The translations under genes were made by a program, and so were the position numbers. From the NCBI RefSeq assembly GCF_001269925.1, contig NZ_LHVO01000069.1, forward strand, positions 41,497 to 105,496: a DNA stretch of 64,000 nucleotides, given 5' to 3'. The notes below the pieces were generated by a model. The model was not told the DNA's origin and searched no databases. It worked only from the letters and a program-made list of their open reading frames with translations. The DNA is from Pseudomonas sp. MIACH. GTDB lineage: Bacteria; Pseudomonadota; Gammaproteobacteria; Pseudomonadales; Pseudomonadaceae. Positions 1 to 7,718 of the stretch are shown piece after piece (position 1 is the stretch's first letter; the number at the start of each line of letters is the position of its first letter).

Positions 1-20
1 TTACGTGTATTCGGTTTATC

Positions 21-46
21 GGCCTCTCATGGAGGCCACTATTTTT
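21..46 (+). terminator. Possible rho-independent terminator
   Basis: A perfect 6-bp stem (GGCCTC at 21-26, GAGGCC at 32-37) with a 5-nt loop is followed by a T run at 42-46. The T run is on the plus strand, so it would end a plus-strand transcript entering from the left. No gene is convincingly visible in 1-215: one plus frame stays open from 1 to 213 but resembles nothing I know, and the minus frames are stopped. Confidence 0.4.
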
Positions 47-215
47 GCATCTTCAGTCGCTTAACGTTTTTTCCTACCGTGTTGCCTGACATCAATTGGA
101 AACTTTTGAACGCCACTGGATGCGTCAGACGCACAATGCTTGCGCAGCCCACTTCATGGGTTGCGACCAACGGCCTGACAAGCGCATTTTCCCAGAGGAC
201 GTTGGTCAACTGAGC

Positions 216-908
216 TCATGATTTTTTTGGCTGAACTTTAAATTTCGACTCATGAATCCGCATTGGAGAACTCACCACCAAATGCCCTGCTTGCAGGTCC
301 CTGACCAACGTACTTCCCGCCGCCACGATGGCGTTCTCGCCAATACTACGGCCTTGCAGGGTGGTGGAACCTGCGCCAACAAACGCGCCAGTCGCCACCT
401 TGACTCCACCGCATAAAACAGCCCCGGGAGCGATGTGAACATGGCTCGCGATTATACAGTCGTGATCGACCCTGGCCCCGGTATTTATGATCGTGTTGGC
501 ACCTATGACGGAATCGGGCTGAATCACTGCCCCCGCCATGATTTGGGCGCCCGCCTCCAGCACTACAGTGGAGTCGATCCATGCTGCCGAGTGCAGAAGT
601 GCTGGAAACGTATAGCCCTTGGCCGTCAGTTCCATAAATACCTGCATCCGGCGATCGCTGCCGATAACTTGTCCCAGACCATTGACCAATGCCACTTGGG
701 TCGGATCCAGCCCATTAAGCGCCTCGTCTCCCCCCAATACCCTTACGCCCCGCCAGAACTCGATACCACTGTGCGCCAGAGCGGGATCGCAGACCCCCTT
801 CACCACCGCCCCCATCGACTGAAGCAGCGCCAATAACACCTTCGCGTGCCCCCCGGCGCCAAGAATGACGAATGGAAGCTGGGAAACGTCGCGACCTGAC
901 TCCGTCAT
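216..908 (-). CDS. neuD: NeuD/PglD-type sugar acetyltransferase
   Basis: The protein is 230 residues long. The N-terminus is a PglD-like nucleotide-sugar-binding fold (VILGAGGHAKVL at about 14-25). The rest is a left-handed beta-helix of hexapeptide repeats (about 105-210), with the family's catalytic-site signature DHDCIIASHVHIAPG, where the first His is the expected base. Such enzymes transfer acetyl from acetyl-CoA to an amino or hydroxyl group of a bacillosamine or nonulosonic acid precursor in the cytoplasm. It is the last of five coupled genes, and its ATG overlaps the neuB stop by 4 bp (905-908). In this context it could be the N-acetyltransferase step of a legionaminic-type pathway (LegH role) or a NulO O-acetyltransferase (NeuD role); sequence alone does not decide. 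Confidence 0.85.
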   Translation of the reverse strand: MTESGRDVSQLPFVILGAGGHAKVLLALLQSMGAVVKGVCDPALAHSGIEFWRGVRVLGGDEALNGLDPTQVALVNGLGQVIGSDRRMQVFMELTAKGYTFPALLHSAAWIDSTVVLEAGAQIMAGAVIQPDSVIGANTIINTGARVDHDCIIASHVHIAPGAVLCGGVKVATGAFVGAGSTTLQGRSIGENAIVAAGSTLVRDLQAGHLVVSSPMRIHESKFKVQPKKS

Positions 909-1990
909 TCGATGATCTCACCGGCGCGATAGTTGCGCGTAGCCACTGCTCCTACTCGCTGCCACAACTCGGTCGCAGGCAAGCCGCTGCCAGAGCGCGC
1001 CGTGGTCAGATCGGCGCGGGCGAACCGCTGACCCGAAGTAATTTCGCGTGCAGCCACTACCTGCTGACGAGCAGCCTTGCGGGTATCCCACTCACTGGGT
1101 TGTGGCGATTTCCCCGGTTTTCCAAGGGCCAGTTCCAACGCTCTTATCTGCCTTACCATGTCAGCAAGCTCAGCGGGCTCCAGCGACGCCTTGTGATCCG
1201 GGCCCGGCATGGAACGATCCAGCGTGAAATGTTTTTCGATTACAGTCGCGCCACGAGCGACCGCGGCAACGGGCACCAACAATCCTTCGGTATGGTCCGA
1301 GTACCCGACTTCAAGCCCGAACGCTGCTTTCAGCGTATCCATGGCACGAAGGTTAACTTCCGCCATAGGCGTAGGATATTGCGAAGTACAGTGCAACAGC
1401 GTGACATGGCCGGCCAATCGGCCTCTTGCCTCATCATCACTCCAGCACCGCCACACTTCATCCATATTTGCCGGTTCGGTTTGATTGCACAGTGCGTGCG
1501 CAACGATAGCCAGACCTTGCTCGACTTCACTCAGTGTCGCCATGCCCGTGGACAGGATGAGTGCCTTCCCGGTCCTGGCAAACTGCCAAAGCAACGGTCC
1601 GTTGGTCAGCTCGCCCGAAGGAACCTTGAAGAATGGAATATCCAGCGAACACAGAAAATCCAGGCTATCGCTATCAAAAGCGGTGCTGATGAACTCAATG
1701 CCACGGGCTTTGGCATGGCTTTGCAAATCAGCGTGCCAGGCGCGGGGCAGTTCAAGCTTCTGCAGCATCGCCAACTGGCTTTCAGCCGCGTCGGTCGTTT
1801 CCTGCTGATACAAGGCCTTGGGGGCACTTGCAGACGCCAATTTGCGCGCATCGAACGTCTGGAACTTTACCGCATCGGCCCCAGCGCTCGCGGCCAGGTC
1901 GACCAGTTCGAATGCCAACTCGCGCTCACCGTTATGGTTCACACCGGCTTCAGCAATAACGTACACCGCATCTTTTTTGGGTAGTTTCAT
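905..1990 (-). CDS. neuB: NeuB-family nonulosonic acid synthase
   Basis: The 361-residue protein has the two NeuB domains. An N-terminal TIM barrel condenses phosphoenolpyruvate with a 6-carbon N-acyl sugar. Visible motifs are IAEAGVNHNGE near the start, FFKVPSGE, STGMAT, LLHCTSQYPTP and EKHFTLDRSMPGPDHKAS. A C-terminal SAF/antifreeze-like domain lies at about 300-361. Length is normal for the family. It makes a free 9-carbon nonulosonate in the cytoplasm. Neighbouring 4,6-dehydratase and aminotransferase genes argue for a deoxygenated product (legionaminic-type) rather than Neu5Ac. It lies 3 bp after neuC and overlaps neuD. Legionaminate, pseudaminate and sialate synthases are hard to separate by eye, so the substrate assignment is an inference. 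Confidence 0.9.
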   Translation of the reverse strand: MKLPKKDAVYVIAEAGVNHNGERELAFELVDLAASAGADAVKFQTFDARKLASASAPKALYQQETTDAAESQLAMLQKLELPRAWHADLQSHAKARGIEFISTAFDSDSLDFLCSLDIPFFKVPSGELTNGPLLWQFARTGKALILSTGMATLSEVEQGLAIVAHALCNQTEPANMDEVWRCWSDDEARGRLAGHVTLLHCTSQYPTPMAEVNLRAMDTLKAAFGLEVGYSDHTEGLLVPVAAVARGATVIEKHFTLDRSMPGPDHKASLEPAELADMVRQIRALELALGKPGKSPQPSEWDTRKAARQQVVAAREITSGQRFARADLTTARSGSGLPATELWQRVGAVATRNYRAGEIIE

Positions 1991-1993
1991 ACG

Positions 1994-3148
1994 TCAACTC
2001 AAATCATGAAATGTTTTGTGACTTAATAGCTCACAAGTTTCAAGAACGGCCACAATAGCCTCGGCGACTTCACCCTGCCCATACGGGTTGGTTGTTTCCC
2101 TGCAAGACTGTGCAAATGGCGCACTCAGCGCCAGCGCAAGCGCCGCGACGATGGAGTCTTTATCGGGCGGACAGGCCAACACCGAGTCCGCGCAAAGCCG
2201 GCCGGCCTGACGCATGCCAATATTGACGGTCGGCACACCAAAAGACGGCACTTCGATGATCCCACTGGAAGAATTGCCGACAACCGCTGAAGCGCGTGCG
2301 ACGACACTGAGGTAGCGACGAAAACCCAATGAAGGGATCGCCAGGACCCGATCAGGATGGCGGCCAGCAAATTCCTCCAGCAACGGAATGATCGCGCGAC
2401 CACCGTTATCGGCATTCGGGTAGGTCAGAATGACGCGATAATCCGCGAACTCCTCCAGGGCCAGCAACAAGGCGTTGAAGCTTTCAACTGGATCCTCTGT
2501 CAACGCCGTGACCGGGTGGTAAGTGACCAGGATGAGCGGTGCATCCACATCAAACTGGAGGCTCTCGCTTAACTCGTGTGCCGACATAAGCGGCGTGCGC
2601 TTGATGTGATCAAGCCCCACCGCTCCGACATTAAAGACCCGCTCGGGGCTTTCACCCATCTGAATGACACGCTGCCGGTAGGGCTCAGCCGCGACGAAAT
2701 GCAGGTATGCCATTTTCGTGATTGCATGGCGAATGGCATCATCATAAGCGCCCTCCGTCAGCTCCCCACCGTGCAGGTGAACGACAGGAATACGCATGAC
2801 CAACGCCGCCTGAACAATACTCAGCGCCTCGAATCGGTCACCCAGCACCACCAACATCTCCGGGCGCAAACGGTCCAGGGCATCAGCAAAACCCAGGGTC
2901 CCCAAGCCCATCGACTTGGCCACGCCGACGTCAGTATTGGAAGATAGAAGCATCTCGACCTTAGCGTCGATGGCAAAACCATCCTGCTCGATTTGCCGCC
3001 AGGTCTCTCCAAACTCAGGAGAAAGGTGCATGCAACTGACGATGGTTTGCAGCTCAAGCAGCTCGCTGGCCTGAATGCCTTTCATCAGCCAGTACAGCAA
3101 GCCGTACTCAGCGCGAGTCCCGGTAAATACGGCGACGCGACGTGTCAT
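1994..3148 (-). CDS. neuC: Hydrolysing NDP-sugar 2-epimerase (NeuC/LegG-like)
   Basis: The 384-residue protein belongs to the UDP-GlcNAc 2-epimerase family. GTRAEYG at about 9-15, LVVLGDRFE, LHGGELTEGAYDD and RHAITKMAYLHF are all recognisable, as is the C-terminal GNSSSGIIEVPSFG nucleotide-binding stretch. Hydrolysing members release NDP while inverting C2, giving the ManNAc-like substrate of NeuB. In the legionaminic pathway the substrate is an NDP-diacetylbacillosamine. The start overlaps the legC stop (ATGA, 3145-3148) and the gene sits 3 bp before neuB, so the three steps are translationally coupled. The hydrolysing rather than non-hydrolysing subfamily is inferred from the motif set and neighbours. 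Confidence 0.88.
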   Translation of the reverse strand: MTRRVAVFTGTRAEYGLLYWLMKGIQASELLELQTIVSCMHLSPEFGETWRQIEQDGFAIDAKVEMLLSSNTDVGVAKSMGLGTLGFADALDRLRPEMLVVLGDRFEALSIVQAALVMRIPVVHLHGGELTEGAYDDAIRHAITKMAYLHFVAAEPYRQRVIQMGESPERVFNVGAVGLDHIKRTPLMSAHELSESLQFDVDAPLILVTYHPVTALTEDPVESFNALLLALEEFADYRVILTYPNADNGGRAIIPLLEEFAGRHPDRVLAIPSLGFRRYLSVVARASAVVGNSSSGIIEVPSFGVPTVNIGMRQAGRLCADSVLACPPDKDSIVAALALALSAPFAQSCRETTNPYGQGEVAEAIVAVLETCELLSHKTFHDLS

Positions 3149-4308
3149 AAGCGACCCGCAGGCGGCACGCTGCTGGGCAGGTTAACGATACGCTCCTCCA
3201 GCCAATACGAGTTACTCAGGTCACCCTTCAAGCAATGCTCGTAAGTCGGCAGATGGCTCATCAATTTCCAGATCGGCCGCGTCATGACGCCACTGTCGTT
3301 GGTTGCTTTCAGCAGCGCGTCACGCTGCGTCTTGTCATTGCAGATAACCGCGTTCAACCAGTAATTGGATTTGCCATGCGCCGGCTCGGTAAAAAACTGC
3401 AAGTCGGTTTGTGCCAGCTCATGCTTGTAATTCATTGCCAGCTTTCGCTTGGATACCAGGAATGAATCCAACTGTTCCAGCTGTGCACAACCCAGGGCCG
3501 CATTAAGGTTCGGCAACCGGTAGTTGTAGCCCACTTCATCATGCACGTATTCGTAAGCATGAGGCTGTTTGGCAGTGGTCGTAAGATGCTTGGCTTTGGC
3601 ACCCAGCACCTCGTTGGTCAGCACCATGCCGCCGCCGCCAGTGGTAATGATCTTGTTGCCATTGAAACTGAGCGTGCCGATCAACCCGAATGTACCGGTA
3701 TGACGCTCCTTGTAAGTGCTGCCCAGAGACTCGGCAGCATCCTCCACCAACGCCAGGCGCCAACGAGCACAGACGTCCATGAGCGCATCCAGCGCTACAG
3801 GATGGCCAAATGTGTGCATTGGCAAGCAGGCCCTGAGCACACGGTCGTCACTTCGCAAACGGCAAACGCCATCGGCGTCGATAAACGCTTCGGACTCAAG
3901 CCAAGCCTCCAGGGCTGACGGCGAAAGACCCAAGGTCTCGCGATCGACATCAACGAAAACAGGTTGAGCGCCACAATAGGCAATGGCATTGCACGTCGCG
4001 ACAAATGTCAGGGCCTGAGTAATGACCAGATCACCCGGCTTCACGCCCGCCAACAAAAGGGCTATGTGCAGTGCCGCAGTACCGTTCACGGTCGCTACGG
4101 CGCGCTCACTGCCGGTGTAAACCTGCATGTCCTGCTCGAAACGATCTACAAAGGCCCCCACGCTGGAAACGAAGGTCGATTCGATCGTGTCTGCTACATA
4201 CTTTTTCTCGTTACCGGAGAACACCGGGGCATGCAACGGAATGAACTCATGTGTTCCGTATTGATCGCGTACAAACCGAACTAGGGCATCAAACATTTCG
4301 AGCCTCAA
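3145..4308 (-). CDS. legC: LegC-like sugar aminotransferase (DegT/DnrJ/EryC1)
   Basis: The 387-residue PLP enzyme is of the DegT/DnrJ/EryC1/StrS family. The PLP lysine lies in SFNGNKIITTGGGGM (about 215-230). The upstream VEDAAESLGSTY segment supplies the Asp that binds the PLP ring nitrogen. LegC-type members aminate C4 of an NDP-4-keto-6-deoxy-HexNAc made by LegB. The order legB-legC-neuC-neuB, with ATGA overlaps on both sides (4305-4308 and 3145-3148), fits that role well. It could also act in another amino-sugar pathway, but the neighbours make the legionaminic-type route the most economical reading. Confidence 0.85.
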   Translation of the reverse strand: MRLEMFDALVRFVRDQYGTHEFIPLHAPVFSGNEKKYVADTIESTFVSSVGAFVDRFEQDMQVYTGSERAVATVNGTAALHIALLLAGVKPGDLVITQALTFVATCNAIAYCGAQPVFVDVDRETLGLSPSALEAWLESEAFIDADGVCRLRSDDRVLRACLPMHTFGHPVALDALMDVCARWRLALVEDAAESLGSTYKERHTGTFGLIGTLSFNGNKIITTGGGGMVLTNEVLGAKAKHLTTTAKQPHAYEYVHDEVGYNYRLPNLNAALGCAQLEQLDSFLVSKRKLAMNYKHELAQTDLQFFTEPAHGKSNYWLNAVICNDKTQRDALLKATNDSGVMTRPIWKLMSHLPTYEHCLKGDLSNSYWLEERIVNLPSSVPPAGRL

Positions 4309-5285
4309 ACGTTATAAATATTGGCTTTATATTTGCTGAGATTTTGAGGCTGGGAAAACCACTCAACCGTCTTTTCAAGACCTTGACGAATCGAATACTC
4401 AGGTTCGAAACCGGTAAGACCGTGGATCTTTGAGTTATCACACCACAAGCGGAAAACTTCAGATTTCTCTGGACGCAGACGTTGGTCATCCGTCAGGAAC
4501 TCCACATCGCTATTCATCAATTCGCGAATGATATTGAGCGTATCACCTACCGAAATTTCAAAATTCGAACCGATATTTACTGTTTCGCCGATCGCTTGTT
4601 CGCAACGGGCCAATTCCAGGAAACCACGGCAGGTATCGGCGACATAGTTGAAGTCGCGAGTCGGGGTTACATCACCCAACTTGATCTGTTTCTGCCCGGC
4701 GGCGATCTGGCTGATAATCGTCGGGATAACCGCGCGCGCAGACTGGCGAGGGCCGTAGGTGTTAAATGGCCGGGCAATCGTCAATGGCAGATCAAAGGCA
4801 TTGAAAAAGCTCATCGCCATGGCATCAGCGCCGATTTTTGAAGCACTGTACGGCGACTGCGCCTGCAGCGGATGCTTCTCATCGATAGGCACGTACTGGG
4901 CAGTCCCGTACACCTCACTGGTTGACGTATGGATAATGCGCTTCACGCCATTTTCCAGGGCCGCCTGGCAGATATTCAATGTGCCTTTGACATTGGTGTC
5001 TACGTAACTGTCCGGGGCGACGTACGAATAAGGAATGGCAATCAGCGCTGCCAAGTGAAAAACGATGTCGACACCTTTAGTGATGTGCTTGCAATAGTGC
5101 GGGTCACGCACATCGCCATTGAGCACCTCAATTCGAGACAGGCAATCGACATCCTCAAGCCAACCCCAATAGTTGAAGGAGTTGTACTGAGACAACGCCT
5201 TGACATTATAACCCTCACGCACGAGCAGCTCGGTCAAATGCGAGCCAATGAACCCATCCGCGCCGGTCACTAAAACTGTAGTCAT
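4305..5285 (-). CDS. legB: LegB-like NDP-GlcNAc 4,6-dehydratase
   Basis: The 326-residue extended SDR protein opens with an NAD-binding VTGADGFIGSH motif at about 6-16. The catalytic pair is in SPYSASKIGADAM at about 144-156 (YxxxK), with a preceding HTSTSEVYG serine/threonine motif. LegB-type dehydratases convert NDP-GlcNAc to the 4-keto-6-deoxy sugar, the committed step before LegC. It is the first gene of the five-gene unit and starts with an ATG 13 nt after an upstream stop. The nucleotide carrier, GDP or UDP, cannot be read from it. The PtmE-like gene on the other side of the divergent promoter suggests GDP. Confidence 0.85.
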   Translation of the reverse strand: MTTVLVTGADGFIGSHLTELLVREGYNVKALSQYNSFNYWGWLEDVDCLSRIEVLNGDVRDPHYCKHITKGVDIVFHLAALIAIPYSYVAPDSYVDTNVKGTLNICQAALENGVKRIIHTSTSEVYGTAQYVPIDEKHPLQAQSPYSASKIGADAMAMSFFNAFDLPLTIARPFNTYGPRQSARAVIPTIISQIAAGQKQIKLGDVTPTRDFNYVADTCRGFLELARCEQAIGETVNIGSNFEISVGDTLNIIRELMNSDVEFLTDDQRLRPEKSEVFRLWCDNSKIHGLTGFEPEYSIRQGLEKTVEWFSQPQNLSKYKANIYNV

Positions 5286-5980
5286 CGTTCAACCCTTAAC
5301 GTACTTGCCCCGAAGCTCCAGAGCCCAAGACACAAAAAACCAGTTACGCAAGAGTCCTACAAACGGATCCTGCTTCAAAAATTGCGACACGTGCAAAAGC
5401 ACGCGCATACCACACCGCACCGAACCGCATAGAGATAACCTGGCTGGCAACCCGCAAGGCAATGCCATCAGAGAGAGCACATCTTGCACTGAACAGCCCG
5501 GCTTGCGCCATTAGCTGCCCAACAAGTAGCCGGCAGCAACGATGACACAGCGCAGCCTGTGACGCAGCGAAACCAGAGGTGTAGTAAAAAATCAAACAGG
5601 GGGGAGGCTCCCATTACTTTACGCCAAGGGAGCTTTGCCAGGATCAATCGCGAGCCGCCTGAAAAGCGTCTCGCAAGAAATCGGTGAGCATGCATCCCTG
5701 CAATGATTAGCCGATCATACCAGCTCAAAGGGCGCCGAAAAACATCCCTCGCCACTCTTCCTACAAAAACCAGTATAAGTCGCTTACGTTGCGCATGCCT
5801 GAACCGCACACTGATCACTCTTGTTGACTTACGAGACCTGTCGTGTAGGCTTATTGCGCCCCTGTTTATCAGCTGCGGCTGCACAACAGTTCGGCTATTA
5901 AAAAGATTCGGAGCGTTATAGAGAAGTAGACAGGGAAGCTCTGCTCCGAGGTACTCCAGTCAGATTAGGAAGTCGAAAAA
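5286..5980. other. Long divergent spacer, possibly with a gene remnant
   Basis: This 695-bp stretch separates the two divergent arms of the glycan locus and must hold both promoters. No intact gene is convincing. On the minus strand, just before legB, one frame ends in a protein-like tail (GLLRNWFFVSWALELRG) that stops 4 nt before the legB ATG, and a second frame is open over 5344-5595. That could be a decayed, frameshifted gene. A 7-bp inverted repeat (TCGGAGC at 5909-5915, GCTCCGA at 5944-5950) lies in the likely leader of the plus-strand gene. The right half is visibly AT-richer than its surroundings. Confidence 0.4.
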
Positions 5981-7048
5981 GTGAAGGATTGGAGAGATAC
6001 CGTAGTCTCGCCGAACACTCCGTTGCGCGAAGCGATTGTTCGCATTGACGCCTGTGGAATGCAAATGGCACTGGTGTTGGATGATGACGAAAAACTGGTC
6101 GGGCTACTCAGCGACGGTGACGTCCGCCGAGCAATCCTCAAGGAAGTCCACCTTGAGACGCCGGTTGCCGAGGTAATGAACGAGGCACCGCAGACTGCTC
6201 ACGCAACATCTTCCAGTAACGAACAATTGAACCTGATGCGCCGAGGTGTTTTGCACCATCTGCCGCTACTGGATGATGAACAGCGCGTGGTGGGTTTAGC
6301 CACTCTCGATGCCCTCACGGGAATACTTGAGCGCCCAAACTGGGTGGTATTAATGGCTGGCGGCCTGGGACAACGCCTGCGCCCCCTGACAGAACACTGT
6401 CCCAAGCCGATGCTGATGATTGCCGGAAAGCCCATATTGGAGTGCATTCTGGAGAGTTTCATCGAGCAAGGATTTCGCAACTTCTTTCTCTCCGTCAACT
6501 ACCTCGCTGAAGTGGTACGCAACCACTTTGGGGATGGCAGCAAATGGGGTGTGCGAATTCGCTACCTGGAAGAAAACAAACGACTAGGTACGGCAGGCGC
6601 CTTGTCGCTACTGCCCAAACGCCCCGAGCACCCTATTCTGGTAATGAATGGCGATCTCTTGACCCATGCGCGTTTCGACGACTTGTTGCAGTTTCATGAA
6701 GATCACAACGCCGAAGCCACAATGACAGTACGCGAGTACGACTTTCAGGTGCCCTACGGCGTGGTGAAGGTCGACGGCTCAGCCATTACCGGCATTGATG
6801 AAAAACCGATACACAGCTTTTATGTCAACGCGGGCATTTACGCTATTTCGCCTTCAGTGCTCGACCGCATTCCCTCGGGCACTTTTTACGACATGCCGAC
6901 AATGTTCGAGAACCTGATCGAGGCCAAAAGAGCCACTGCGGCATTTCCCCTGCGTGAGTACTGGCTCGACATTGGTCGCATCGAAGAATTCGAACGCGCA
7001 CAACATGAGTGGTCTGCGAAAAAAACCGAAAGGCAGTCTGCAAACTAA
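5981..7048 (+). CDS. CBS-domain sugar-1-phosphate nucleotidyltransferase (PtmE-like)
   Basis: The 355-residue protein has two CBS motifs (about 1-115) fused to a nucleotidyltransferase (about 122-345). The latter shows LMAGGLGQRLRPLTEHCPKPMLMIAGKPILE, LVMNGDLL and a conserved DIGRIEE near the end. This architecture is that of Campylobacter PtmE, which makes GDP-glucosamine (GlcN-1-P guanylyltransferase) for legionaminic acid. The product would feed LegB on the other side of the spacer. Translation starts at a GTG; an AGGAAG Shine-Dalgarno lies about 8 nt upstream and the first residues (MKDWRD) match the CBS domain start. Related proteins act on mannose or glucose phosphates, so the substrate is inferred from context. 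Confidence 0.8.
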   Translation: MKDWRDTVVSPNTPLREAIVRIDACGMQMALVLDDDEKLVGLLSDGDVRRAILKEVHLETPVAEVMNEAPQTAHATSSSNEQLNLMRRGVLHHLPLLDDEQRVVGLATLDALTGILERPNWVVLMAGGLGQRLRPLTEHCPKPMLMIAGKPILECILESFIEQGFRNFFLSVNYLAEVVRNHFGDGSKWGVRIRYLEENKRLGTAGALSLLPKRPEHPILVMNGDLLTHARFDDLLQFHEDHNAEATMTVREYDFQVPYGVVKVDGSAITGIDEKPIHSFYVNAGIYAISPSVLDRIPSGTFYDMPTMFENLIEAKRATAAFPLREYWLDIGRIEEFERAQHEWSAKKTERQSAN

Positions 7049-7073
7049 CGCAAAACAGCACAGTGAATATTCC

Positions 7074-7490
7074 ATGAAAAAAATGCTTTTGGTCCTGACT
7101 CTTTTGACCGCAACCGTGGGCACCCTTGCCGGCTGCGATCAATCATCCGACAAACAAGGACAAGCTCTCGGCCGCCCAGCTAAAGCTACCGCCGCAGTGA
7201 CCCTTGAGAATCAGGCCCTCGAACTTGCACTGTCTTCTCCCGAAGGCGCTGCACAATTGGCCGCGAAGTCCCCGGAAACAGTTGCCGTTGCTGCGATGCA
7301 GGCGTCTGAAAAGGCGCTGTCGGAAATCAACTCCTCGCCAGAGTCGGCAATGGTGAGGCTGAATGCCTACGCACAACTCGCATCAGCCGCCTCTGCCGCA
7401 GCCCCGCAGTCGCAAGTTGCGAAAGACGCAGCACAGAAGGCTAAAAGCGCTAAATTGCGAGCCACCGCTGCAATCAAGGACGCTAAATAA
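7074..7490 (+). CDS. Small Ala-rich lipoprotein
   Basis: The 138-residue protein has a clear lipoprotein signal: two Lys, a hydrophobic core, and the lipobox LAGC with Cys at residue 21. The mature part is Ala/Ser/Lys/Gln-rich and predicted helical, with AAQLAAKSPETVAVAAMQ and a very Ala-rich tail. No enzymatic domain is visible. The in-frame region upstream (from 6954) overlaps the nucleotidyltransferase gene, so ATG 7074, which creates the signal peptide, was chosen. It lies 25 bp after the PtmE-like gene and may be cotranscribed. No function is assigned; an envelope role is all that can be said. Confidence 0.75.
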   Translation: MKKMLLVLTLLTATVGTLAGCDQSSDKQGQALGRPAKATAAVTLENQALELALSSPEGAAQLAAKSPETVAVAAMQASEKALSEINSSPESAMVRLNAYAQLASAASAAAPQSQVAKDAAQKAKSAKLRATAAIKDAK

Positions 7491-7511
7491 ATAGCAGTCG
7501 ATCCAAAGAGT

Positions 7512-7625
7512 CTTGCGGGCAAGCGAGTGATAAGCACAAATCGCTCGACTTCGACGGCACAACGGGTTGTGCGAAGGGTCGAAGGGGACAGAACGTTCAA
7601 AGGCCCGCAAGCTGCGCTTTTTGAG
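7512..7625 (+). other. Nested stem-loop, candidate structured RNA or terminator
   Basis: Three nested pairings are visible: an outer stem CTTGCGGGC (7512-7520) with GCCCGCAAG (7603-7611); a middle stem TTCGAC (7550-7555) with GTCGAA (7578-7583); and an inner hairpin GCACAAC (7557-7563) with GTTGTGC (7566-7572). The outer stem is followed by CTGCGC and a T run (7618-7622). It lies between the lipoprotein and the next plus-strand gene. It could be a large terminator/attenuator or a small RNA. No known family is recognised. Confidence 0.4.
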
Positions 7626-7718
7626 AAAAAATTCCTACTCTATTTTTTCCAATACAAAACCACTTCATTAGCTTAGCGACGGAGATGTCAGGACGATGCA
7701 CGCAACAAAAGGTGAGGA

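Noticed and set aside
1..213. Open plus frame at the left edge
   Set aside because: 71 codons with no start in view and no resemblance to a known protein; it also crosses a likely terminator at 21-46.
5468..5884. 138-codon minus-strand open frame in the divergent spacer
   Set aside because: Arg/Cys/Trp-rich with no recognisable domain and no ribosome site; kept only as part of the uncertain spacer.
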